64,000 nucleotides of DNA from Leguminivora glycinivorella (Eukaryota; Arthropoda; Insecta; Lepidoptera; Tortricidae): NCBI RefSeq assembly GCF_023078275.1, contig NC_062983.1:10223001-10287000 (forward strand), given 5' to 3'. The notes below the pieces were generated by a model. The model made no database searches, was not told the origin of the DNA, and saw nothing but the letters and a program-made list of their open reading frames with translations. Positions 11,269 to 20,482 of this stretch are shown piece by piece (position 1 is the stretch's first letter; the number at the start of each line of letters is the position of its first letter). The translations under genes were made by a program, and so were the position numbers.

Positions 11269-12141
11269 TTATTCTAAAGGTAAGGGACAGACCTTCACAA
11301 CAGGTCGTTTGAACAACGTGTTCCCGCTTTTCAATGTTACGACGCGAATAACTTGATCGCTGCCCGGATGGACAGCATGAACGCGCGCGAGTTTCCACTG
11401 CAGCGGCGGCAGGTGGTCGTCGCATACCACAACAACAGTACCTTCACGAACGGCGGGACCGCGGTCTTGAAGCCACTTTGTACTTTGTTGCAGTTGATGG
11501 AGATATTCACGACTCCATCGACGCCAGAAATGCTGGACAGCTTGCTGTATCCAGCGCCAACGTGTAAGACGATTAGGGTTCTCGTCTATCACAGAAACGT
11601 CCGGTAGGGCCGTTAAGGGCTCACCGATTAAGAAATGGGCCGGCGTAAGAGGTAAAGGATCCGCGGAGTCCGAACTTAGAGCGCAGAGCGGACGACTGTT
11701 TAATACAGCTTCGATTTGACACGTCAAAGTGTGCATACAATCATATGTTTGCGTTTGTGTACCTATTACGCGATGTAAATGAGTTTTGAAACTCTTAACA
11801 CTTTCGAAACCGGGCTCTACGCGGCGCTACGACATTTTCGCTACATACGGGGAAACCCATGTAATCGGCTACGCTTCTACGAGCGGTGTGCCCGACAGTC
11901 GGGTTCTTGGTAGCGAAAGTGTTAACAGCCGCTTCAAATAATCCACCGAAATGACTAGCATAAGGTGGTTGAAAATGTCAAGTTAATCCTTGTTTTAAAG
12001 TTTGTTGATTAAGGGCACTCATGACCGAATCATTACGTAAAAAAGTATATAACTCTTGAAGGTAATTATTACAACCAACAAAGTTACGTCCGCAATCGGT
12101 ATATATATCCGTACAATATCCTCGACGGGACGTGAAACGTC
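11269..12141 (-). pseudogene. BEL/Pao pol, integrase core C-part and C-terminal domain
   Basis: Reads on the - strand from RFTSRRGYCTDIYTDCG through HFQPPYASHFGGLFEAAV, then, after removal of the small element at 11799-11921, KSFKTHLHRV and ...QIEAVLNSRPL..., LTPAHFLIGEPL and a C-terminal chromatin-binding-type domain ending PVVKVCPLPLE. This is the second half of a BEL integrase. One nonsense codon (TGA for the expected Trp before HFQPP, 11978-11980). It starts precisely where the other BEL fragment at 29990-31045 stops: the two abut between AALR and RFTSRRG. Confidence 0.9.
11799..11921. mobile_element. 123-bp TTAA-specific MITE in BEL integrase
   Basis: Termini CACTTTCG / CGAAAGTG flanked by TTAA (11795-11798 and 11922-11925). 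Excision of the element with one TTAA gives GCG GCT GTT AAG AGT, restoring the BEL frame (EAAV-KSFK). TTAA target use fits the piggyBac superfamily. Confidence 0.93.
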
Positions 12142-12479
12142 TAGACTAAGAAAAGTAAGCTACCCTGGACATAATTCAATAACTCGTCCTTTTTGATATT
12201 TTATCGGGTATTATTATTAAGCATCAAATAGTAATTATGTACATAGATAAAAAAAATACGATCGTATTCATATCTTATAAAAATCGTGAGATATAGTACA
12301 TTATCCAACTTTTCGCTAACAGCAAAATAGTTAACCGAAAACTTTGTTAGATTAACTTTGTGGTGCACTCAAATGCGATCAGTTATTTGCGATATTACAA
12401 AGAAAATAAATCTGATTGTGTACTTTTTTTACCGTTTTCATTTAATGTGAATATCTAGGTAGGTAAAAATGGTGACCAT

Positions 12480-12498
12480 GATATATATATATATATCA
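12480..12498. repeat. (AT)n microsatellite
   Basis: Simple AT dinucleotide run in AT-rich sequence. The surrounding 12142-12729 shows no coding. Confidence 0.8.
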
Positions 12499-12729
12499 AT
12501 TTGCATTGTATTGAGTATATATAGACATTTAGCACCGATCTTAAACATATATTTTTAACGCTTATAGAAACATGAATTTCTCAGTAGGTATAAATTGTAA
12601 CTGAGATTTTTTTGCTTAAGACCAGGTTTTTGTGTACTATAATCATGATTTTATCAAAATTAATACTGTGAAGGTCGCGCTTAAGAAACTGTAAATGTCA
12701 GTAATTTAAAAGGGTGCAAAGTTGTCGTA

Positions 12730-12820
12730 GAGCGGCTGGCGCGGGGCGGGGGGAGCGCGCGGGGCGCGGGCCGGGGAGAGCGCGCCGCGCACCGGCCGCG
12801 TCACCGCGGCGGATCGGTTT
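12730..12820. other. Extreme GC-rich, CpG-dense block
   Basis: Nearly pure G/C with many CG dinucleotides (GGCGCGGGGCGGGG and GCGCGCCGCGCACC type sequence) in a region that is otherwise about two-thirds A/T. Directly followed by a fragment of the GGAC-microsatellite repeat (12821-12945). No open frame of interest. Confidence 0.7.
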
Positions 12821-12945
12821 ACATTGGTACCAAATTTCAGCTTTCTAGTGCTTACGGTTACTGAGATTATCCGCGGACGGACGGACAGACAGACAGACAG
12901 GGGGAAACTATAAGGATTCCTAGTTGACTACGGAACCCTAAAAAA
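12821..12945 (+). repeat. Fragment of the GGAC-microsatellite dispersed repeat
   Basis: Matches 3141-3265: GGTACCAAATTTCAGCTTTC, the ACGGTTACTGAGATTATCCG block, (GGAC)n(AGAC)n, then GACTACGGAACCCTAAAA. Only the right end of the family unit is present. Confidence 0.75.
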
Positions 12946-13499
12946 CATTCAGTCGAATTGAGAACCTCCTACTTTTTTTGAAGTCGGTTAAAAAAACAAC
13001 CTTTATTGCCGGCCGGCAAACGGCTAACCGATTGAAACAGAAACATAAATGAAAAGAGAGGGCGAACGGCGACACCTGCGTGTCAGCGATTTCAAAGGTA
13101 AGCGCACGTGCACCCGATCTTCGCTACCTACGCCCAGGTGCGGGCGCGGATTTCGACCTTCGCGCCGTGCAATAGAATTCAATGTCGGCTGCTCGTGTGC
13201 GGTCTGTTTGTTTTATAGAGTGGCGGCATTTTCAACATCAAAGGGTGAGCCTATTTTGTGCAAAATTCTGTTATATCAATAACTTCTCACGTCACTAGAT
13301 TATCGACTTTGAATGTCGAGTATATTTATAGTATCATCACTTTATTTCAGTGTACGAATTTCGTATGTGTTAAAAATCATAGTTCTAGCTTCATAAACCA
13401 GGGAGGAAATAATGGAGAGCGTTTATATGTCTTGTTTTGCCTTAATTCAATATCATCACATATTTTTGTTGCTGATAAAATAATACATCCTATATATCA

Positions 13500-13745
13500 A
13501 GCGGCGCGCCACCTGTGCGACGCTCGAGTTGTGTCTGCTAGCGGCGCGTCGCTTGAGTTGCCTGCGCCGCCTGCGCCGCGCCGCTTCAGTGTAATTTAAA
13601 AAACGTCTCCTCAGTACATTTTGTATAGGAAAGACGTAAGACGCGCCTCAAGCGACGCCGCGCCCCGTCGCCGCCACCGCGCCGCCGCCACCTCGTTAAA
13701 TTACATTCAGGCGGCGTGGCGGAGACGTCCGTTGCGCGCCCCGAG
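13500..13745. repeat. GC-rich inverted-repeat segment
   Basis: Two GC-rich arms (CGCGCCGC, GCCGCCGCC) bracket GTGTAATTTAA and TTAAATTAC, which are complementary. Probably a foldback or MITE-like element; borders are not fixed. Frames here are low-complexity Ala/Arg/Pro strings and are not called. The stretch 13746-14431 shows no gene. Confidence 0.4.
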
Positions 13746-14431
13746 ACACGCGACGCTCTGGTGTGGTCGGTCACTAAGGGTGCATTGGGGTGATTTCGAA
13801 TCACAGAAATACTCGGGTAATGTCGAAAGGGGTTCTTGATATGATGGAATAAGTTGTAATTTTTATGTGACTTTCGAAATTAGACGACTTTCGAAATTAC
13901 CCCGTTGCACCCTATTACTTAATGGCCTCATAAACGGTATGATTTATTCATTTAAACATTATTGCACAGTAAAAAAATTTACAAAAGGCGAACGTAATAC
14001 CTACCAAAAGGCATTTTATCTTTACGATCGGTCGTAAGACATTAATCGAAACGACCGATCGGACCAATCGACAATGTATTTTTTTTATTTTAATATCGTT
14101 ATCGTTAACGATATCATTGTTCGCATATGATATCGGACATCGTAGCAAAATCCTGTGCAATCATGAATATCGCAACGATGGATCAAAAGTGTGTGGCCGC
14201 TGGCGACCAACGATTCGATTTTAGGTTTTAGTGACATACCTATTAAACCTGGCGTTAACTAGGCTTGCGGAATCGAATCGAAAAAAAACTGCCTTCTATA
14301 CATTTACTTTGAACAGCGAATTCGATTCATCGCATCGGCAATGAATGCAATCTCATCGTAAATATAGGCGATGTTGAACGTACATGTGCATCAGCCACTA
14401 CATTTAATATAAATAAAATCCCATAATAATA

Positions 14432-14700
14432 AAATAAATAAATAAATAAATAAATAAATATTATAGGACATTCTTACACAGATTGACTGAGCCCCACGGT
14501 AAGCTCAAGAAGGCTTGTGTTGTGGGTACTCAGACAACGATATATATAATATATATAAATACTTATATACATAGAAAACATCCATGACTCAGGAACAAAT
14601 ATCTGTGCTCATCACACAAATAAATGCCCTTACCGGGATTCGAACCCGGGACCGCGGCGTAGCAGGCAGGGTCACTACCGACTGCGCCAGACCGGTCGTC
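14432..14700 (-). mobile_element. tRNA-derived SINE
   Basis: On the - strand the head has an A-box TGGCGCAGTCGGTAGTG and a B-box GGTTCGAATCCC, i.e. a tRNA-like RNA polymerase III promoter, followed by a unique body and an (ATTT)n tail. An 8-bp duplication TAATAATA flanks it (14424-14431, 14701-14708). Of a type I recognise as common in Lepidoptera. Not a functional tRNA gene: the 3' half of the cloverleaf runs into the SINE body. Confidence 0.93.
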
Positions 14701-14850
14701 TAATAATAACTTGCAGCACAGAATATATATTAGTACAAGTATAAAAGACTCACTGCTTTGCTTTATGGTTCACAAAATGCCGCCCGCTCTTCATAATTCT
14801 TACCTACATCCTACATACATTCAATAATCACAAAATTACAATTTTGAAAA

Positions 14851-15072
14851 AACCCCCGACCGCGACCTAGTGGACCTATTTTCATGAAACGTGGCTAAGA
14901 ACACTCCGACTAACTCAGCTTTCAGACAAAAAAAACTAAATCAAAATCGGTTCATCCATTCGAGAGCTACGATGCCACAGACAGACAAATAGACAGACAG
15001 ACAGACAGATAGACATACACACAGACAGACACGTCAAACTTATAACACCCCTTCGTTTATGCGTCGGGGGTT
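14851..15072. mobile_element. Small inverted-terminal element with (ACAG)n
   Basis: Ends AACCCCCGAC and GTCGGGGGTT are inverted repeats; the interior has an (ACAG)n-rich tract near 14980-15030. Non-coding, MITE-like. Confidence 0.55.
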
Positions 15073-15781
15073 AAAAACGTACCTAACGCGAGCAGACGAC
15101 ATTGAGTTCTACTGCCCCGCGAGAAGGTCGCCATCTACTGCCGCCGTCATGTCCTTGTAGGCCTTCTAGCTCGGCGAAAGAATCGTGATCGCGGAGTGCG
15201 CGGGCCCTGATTATAATTATTTTGTCCAGTTATTATAATAACCTATACAAAAAGTACCGATAGAATAGGTATTCTAATCTATATCTGCATAGAACTATTT
15301 AAAACAAACCACAAAAGTTCATAGTTGATCGTTATTGGTACAGTCAGCAATTCAGCTGTGAATACAGATAAAGTGCCAAATATATGTATACACACACCTT
15401 AATGTACCAAATACCAACACTTGTACAGGAAATAAAATACTCTATACATATTTTTGGCACTTTGTCTTGCCAGCTGTGTTGTTGACTGTACACGATCTAA
15501 AAAGGAGCCGAACGGTTATTATAATTATACGCGGTGACTTGCGTAGTCGGCGGCCGCGCGATACATGGTGCTGTCTCTGTTCAGGCCCCGTAGCCGAATG
15601 GCATTTCTCCGACGCAAAACGAAAACGAAACGCAGTCTGGCTCTGTCGCGCCAATACGCAAGAGCGATAGAGATAGATATCTACTAGCGTTTCGTTTCGT
15701 GAGCGTTTGTGCCATTCGCCTACGCACCCTGTTCTCACTACCACGAATTTGAAGAACAATATTGCTGTCTCTCTCAATCTT

Positions 15782-15949
15782 TAGGCGTCATTCATATATT
15801 ACGTCATACTAAATGTGACAATCCATGTTAAAGGATTAAAAAAGCGTGACATTGGGGGGTCCAAATAGGCGTCATTCATATATTACGTCATACTAAATGT
15901 GACAATCCATGTTAAAGGATTAAAAAAGCGTGACATTGGGGGGTCCAAA
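15782..15949. repeat. Perfect 84-bp tandem duplication
   Basis: The unit from TAGGCGTCATTC to GGGGGGTCCAAA occurs twice head to tail with no difference. Within each unit TGACGTAATA-like and TTACGTCA motifs recur. The 700 bases before it (15073-15781) hold only short repeat-like frames; no gene called. Confidence 0.9.
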
Positions 15950-15984
15950 TAGTAAGTCCATAAACCACGTCTTTGACCAACGTG

Positions 15985-16640
15985 AGTGATATCTCTGTCA
16001 CTCTTTACGTCTTTACTAACAGAAATTTAAATAACAATAGTGCTATCTCTGTCACTCTTTACTAACAGAAATTTAAATAACAAAAATGCTATCTCTGTCA
16101 CTCTTTACTACCAGGAACTTAAATTATTATAGTGCTATCTCTGTCACTCTTTACTATCAGGAACTTAAATTGTTATAGTGCTATCTCTGTCACTCTTTAC
16201 TACCAGGACCTTAAATTATTATAGTGCTATCTCTGTCACTCTTTACTGTGTGCGGGAAGTGCACATACCACGAGTTTGACTAACATGAGTGCTATCTCTA
16301 TCACTCTTTACTACCAGGAACTTTAATTATGAGAGTGCTATCTCTGTCACTCTTTACTACCAGGAACATAAATTTTATTATTATAGTGCTATCTCTGGCA
16401 CTCTTTACTACCAGGAACTTAAATGATTATAGTGCTATCTCTGTCACTCTTTACTGTGTGCGGGAAGTGCACATACCACGAGTTTGACTAACATGAGTGC
16501 TATCTCTGTCACTCTTTACTACCAGGAACTTAAATGATTATAGTGCTATCTCTGTCACTCTTTACTGTGTGCGGGAAGTGCACATACCACGAGTTTGACT
16601 AACATGAGTGCTATCTCTGTCACTCTTTACTTCTAGGAAC
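15985..16640. repeat. Composite minisatellite, about 46-bp unit
   Basis: Built on the core CTATCTCTGTCACTCTTTAC followed by (T)ACCAGGAACTTAAAT and a TTATAGTG-like link, repeated more than ten times. A second, longer unit beginning GTGTGCGGGAAGTGCACATA is interspersed three times, so a higher-order pattern exists. Confidence 0.9.
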
Positions 16641-16653
16641 TTAAATATTTTTT

Positions 16654-17012
16654 TCGGTTTCGCTTTCGGTTTTGGTCTTGGTTTCGGTGTCGGTTTTGGT
16701 GTAGGTTTCGGTGTCGGTTTCGGTTTCGATTTCGGTGTTCGTTTCCATTCCCGTTTCGGTTTCCGTTTTCGTTTTCAGTTTTGTTTTTGTTTAAACTAAC
16801 AGAACTAAAACTAAAACCAAAACCAAAACCAAACCAGAAACGGGAAACCGAACACGGGAAACCGGATATCGGATACCGTATATCGGATACTGGTTACCGG
16901 TTACTGTCTACCGTTTACCGGATACCGGTTACCGTCTACCGGTTACCGGATACCGGTCACCGTTTACCGGATACCGGTTAACGGTCATTGGTTACTGGTT
17001 ACCGGTTACCGG
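16654..17012. repeat. Hexamer/heptamer satellite arrays (GGTTTC, AAACC, TACCGG)
   Basis: A GGTTTCGGTGTC-type array (16654-16795) turns abruptly into its near-complement (AAACC, 16800-16860) and then into a 7-mer array alternating TACCGGA and TACCGGT. The 7-mer array also occurs at 28386-28530. Frames are strings of Gly/Phe or Tyr-Arg-Pro repeats and are not called as genes. Confidence 0.85.
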
Positions 17013-17174
17013 TCATCTCTTCTAATAGTTACGAAAAAGATATTATCGCGAGCGTTTCGCTGGTCTTCAATTAAATGCTGTCTTATCAAAGTTTTTGTTG
17101 TAGAAGATAACGAGGTTCAATTTCAGAATTATCTGATATCGTATACATTTTATCCTCACTAGATAAGTACATAC

Positions 17175-17404
17175 CTGTTCCAAACTAAAGTTAGGCACAG
17201 CAGCGATCCCCTCGTCGCATTGTCCCGGAAAGATCACGGGTACTCCCGATTCAGGTACGGGATAGTAGAAGCATCCATCAGGACTCTGGTCTCTTATTTG
17301 ATAATAACGGTCGTCCAAAACAGGTATCGATGCAATGACAGCATTGATTGTGGCGTTGGCCTCGGCTGATAGCTCTTTAGTCCTGCTGAGCTTCCAACTC
17401 CAAA
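17175..17404 (-). CDS. Polycalin-type lipocalin, exon with domain junction
   Basis: A - strand exon with acceptor TTTCCAG and donor CAG|GTATGT. It starts VWSWKLSRTKELS and continues through AVIASIPVLDDRYYQIRDQS to CFYYP, the end of an apolipoprotein-D/insect-type lipocalin, then runs directly into FPGQCDEG...VPNFSLEQ, the N-terminal Cys and pre-GTWY segment of another lipocalin domain. Joining two domains inside one exon identifies a tandem multidomain lipocalin, as in the large midgut polycalin/chlorophyllide-binding proteins of Lepidoptera (family knowledge). Such proteins are secreted ligand binders. It joins in phase to the exon at 18863-18958. The next exon, expected to start near YxGTWYE, was not found. 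It may be a fragment captured in the 17.8-kb insertion. Confidence 0.8.
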
Positions 17405-17584
17405 CTGGAAATGATCAGAAAAGTCACGATTTTGTAAATAAGAACACTACATACATCCATATTGATGTAGCTACAGTAAGCTGTAGAGTAGTGACCCCTT
17501 GTGAACTAATTTCAAGTGCAAATGGGGTCACTTAGCTCTGCAGCTGCGTACATACGTATCTATAGATAGAACCGTGAAAATGAA

Positions 17585-18545
17585 AAATGAAAATGAAATA
17601 TTTATTTTTCAAGTAGGCATATTACAATGCGCATATGAACGTCAAATAAAGCTACGCCGGCTCTAACCCTACGCCTCAGCCTCGAGAAGATTTCAGTCCC
17701 CCCTCAGTTGGGAGGGGGGTATCCACTATGGGACCGGCAAGAAACTCGGCGGGCAACTTCTTTTCAAAACATTACATCTTATAACTAACATGCATTAAAT
17801 AACAAGATACAATTTAACATGCAAAAGTATTCATCAAAGAATATGAACAGACTAGGTACTCTATGGCAATTAATTTCAATAAATTATATTATTGCTTAAT
17901 AATACGTCGTTCTTCTTCAGAGAAAACATATCAAATTGTCACAGAAGAAAAAGATAATATGAATCTCAATATCATTAAATATGTAATTTACCTACACAAC
18001 ATAAAATATAAAATATTTGATGTGCTTTCTTATCTGAACTGTGTCCTCTATACATAATACAATTATTTTAATTGCTATTCGTTTTTTGTAGTTTCTGGTT
18101 CGGGCCATGCATGTTTGTCTGTCAAATAGTCCTCGACTCTGTAATAAGCCTTTAACATCAATGATTTTTTTAAGTAGTTCTTAAGAGCTGGGAGGGGTAA
18201 TCTCAAAGCAGTGTCAGGTAACTTATTATAAAAATGAATGCATTGCCCAACAAATGACTTCTGTACTTTACGGACACGAAACTTCTTTATGGCAAGCTTA
18301 TTTTTGTTTCTAGTGTTATAATTATGGATATCAGAATTCTTAGTGAAACAGTCTAAATTCTTAACAACATAAATTATACTATCATAAATGTATTGGGAAG
18401 CTACAGTTAAGATATTAATTTCTTTGAAGAGTTCTCTTACTGATTCACGTGTTCCTAAGTTGTAAATAGAACGAATGGCTCTCTTTTGTAATACAAAGAT
18501 AGTCTGTATGTCAGCTGCTTTGCCCCAAACCAGAATACCGTATGA
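17585..18545 (-). pseudogene. CR1-like LINE 3' end: ORF2 C-terminus plus 3' UTR
   Basis: 18075-18545 is open on the - strand, starting SYGILVWGKAADIQ and ending PEPETTKNE and a stop. It aligns with the C-terminus of the ORF2 at 45605-47842 (IMSYGILLWGSASE, VLQKRAIRAIY, INTRNKHKLAVPF, FYNKLP). Below 18075 is the 3' UTR, ending in an AAATGAAAAATG-like tail near 17585. A 5'-truncated insertion in the lipocalin intron, same strand as the lipocalin exons. Confidence 0.85.
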
Positions 18546-18862
18546 ACGTGTGTATTAACCGAGGCGAATACATGGCCTGATGGAGGGTGCTAACAAGGTG
18601 CCTGTTCATTCTTGGTGATATATGGTCTACTCTGCTCAAGAAGATTTATACCAGTATCTCTCAATTGTGAGCAGCATTTACTTTTGACACTGAGGCCTAT
18701 TCTAATTCGCCAGTTTGATATTAGTTTCAATATTGTTATGATACGACCATAACACAACACTATAGGTATCTCATGTGCATCAAGGTTAAACTACAGTTTA
18801 GGCCCCTCTAATAATATTTGGATTGCCGTAGCTTGTAGAAATGTGTATTAAAGCAACTTTAC

Positions 18863-18958
18863 CTCCTCTGGTGTCGGGGTCAATACTGTAGCAGGTGTAA
18901 ACTAAAGAGTAGTTTTCGTAGTCGGTGTCCAACACCCAGTAGTCGGTTGAAGTCGTCA
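18863..18958 (-). CDS. Polycalin-type lipocalin, exon with YWVLDTDYENY
   Basis: A 96-base - strand exon between acceptor CTTACAG and donor GAG|GTAAAG. It encodes TTSTDYWVLDTDYENYSLVY followed by TCYSIDPDTRG. YWVLxTDYxNYxLVYxC is the conserved third structurally conserved region of lipocalins, and Cys pairs are typical of the insect/apoD branch. Its last base plus the first two of the exon at 17404 make a Val codon, so the splice keeps frame and gives YSIDPDTRGVWSWKLSRTK. The intervening intron holds a LINE 3' end. The preceding exon with the first half of the barrel was not seen in the window, so gene completeness is unknown. Confidence 0.85.
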
Positions 18959-19043
18959 CTGTAAGTAACCAGTATGATTTCAGCTTTTTGTTAATACATC
19001 GGACAAAAGGTTATTGCGGATTCCTACCTCCTTGATTTTTGAT

Positions 19044-19075
19044 GAAAGAAAGAAAGAAAGAAAGAAAGAAAGAAA
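19044..19075 (-). repeat. (GAAA)n / (TTTC)n tail of a retroposon
   Basis: A GAAA run next to ATTTATTTG; on the - strand it reads CAAATAAAT then (TTTC)n, the usual end of a LINE or SINE 3' tail. The sequence up to about 19640 is AT-rich and gives no clear coding. Confidence 0.5.
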
Positions 19076-19946
19076 TTTATTTGCTAGAATACTTATAACT
19101 AAGGTACAGATGTTCGTGTAAGTAGACAAGTAAAAGTATTCAGTCATCGTCATGACGACATGCAAATGTTTCTTAAAACTAAGTATTAAATTTATTAATT
19201 ATACAAAATATATAACTAATATTAAAAAAATTACAAAATTAAAATCTACACATTCAACAATAATAATTAACTTCATTCCATTGTTATATAAATAAAAAAG
19301 TATGTCAACGACTAAATATAATTAAAAGAGTTATTGTCACGTAAATCACAAATTCACAATTATTATTATTCAATGTTACAATATGTTTTAAAATTACAAT
19401 TAAAAAAATTAAAATTAATTTATAAAATTCAATATATCATTACTAGGAATGTAAAAATAAAAATTATAAAATAAAACAATATTCCATTCAGTCACTTCCG
19501 TTCATTCGTTTATGCTTCCTTCCCGTTCCACTACCATCCATCCCTCATTCATTCCACGATATTGGCGGTAGCCACACATACCTTTGAAGTTGGCTCCTTC
19601 TTCATTTTTATCCTCCATTTTGTAAAATTATCTTAAAAATAAAAATTAATTTTAACTGACAAATCGAGATTTTGTGAACCCAGAGATGGCTGATCGTGCT
19701 ACAAAAGACTGTCTTCAAGTGTTCGTCGAGACTACAGGGTAAGTCATAAATCTTTTTTACTTTATAACGATACTTTGATCTTTGTAGAATTTAAAAGATG
19801 AGAGTACCCGTTGATAACCAAAAAATAGTTAAATATGTGAAATAAATGAAATTAACTATGTATTCCCTTGTTACAGAACGAGAAACCGGGTGAAATAGAC
19901 CGCCAACATGTACCCCTGCCGGACCAGAAGATGCACGAGGGTGATT

Positions 19947-20184
19947 TTATTGCGCCATTCGCTTACTAAAGTCAGTATATTCTTGTACACTATAGAAACA
20001 GTGCTCCAAGAGAAAACTAGTCAAGTTCTTTTTAAATTGCGTACCATTCAAAAGTTTTACACTATTTGGCAAGGCATTATATAGAGTTATGCACATATTA
20101 TATGCATTCTTTTTGTAAATGGCTAAGTGGTTTATATTTTCACATATTGATATAGGTACACTATTATAATCTATATTTAATTGA
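19947..20184 (-). pseudogene. Older LINE ORF2 C-terminus, downstream part
   Basis: Reads VPIQLNIDYNSVPISI...MCITLYNALPNSVKLLN...SVQEYTDF and stops at 19947, the usual C-terminus of CR1/Jockey-type ORF2 (LYNxLPxxxK). It is separated from its upstream part by the full-length LINE at 20193-24988: the 8-bp duplication ATTGGCAC and continuity of frame (TTEK|VPIQLN) across it show this. Confidence 0.75.
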
Positions 20185-20482
20185 ATTGGCACACTTTCAT
20201 TTCATTTCATTTTTCATTTATTTTATTTCAATATAAACTTACAGTTAAACACCAAAACGTTTACATGAGAGTTAAAGAATTAATAACTAAAATACTAACC
20301 ACACATAAGAAAAATAAATAAATAAAGAAACAGTACAAAATAAAATAAACATTCAAATTAACATAAAATCCTATAAAATCTTGTTCATAAACAACAATGT
20401 CACCAAAATATTTAAGCGTATATTGATAGTAATTAGATTAAAAATAAAATGCCAAAAGATACAATGAAATCAATAAAATAAA

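Noticed and set aside
13049..13839. Several frames in the GC-rich segment
   Set aside because: Arg/Ala/Pro strings arising from CpG-rich inverted repeats in several frames at once.
14624..14700. tRNA gene with good A and B boxes
   Set aside because: It is the head of a SINE with body, tail and 8-bp target duplication; the acceptor stem does not close.
15985..16640. CRISPR-like repeat-spacer pattern
   Set aside because: The intervals between cores are themselves repeated, so this is a composite minisatellite.
16608..16981. Gly-Phe-rich and Tyr-Arg-Pro repeat frames
   Set aside because: Produced by GGTTTC and TACCGG satellites; no start context, splice sites or conserved domain.
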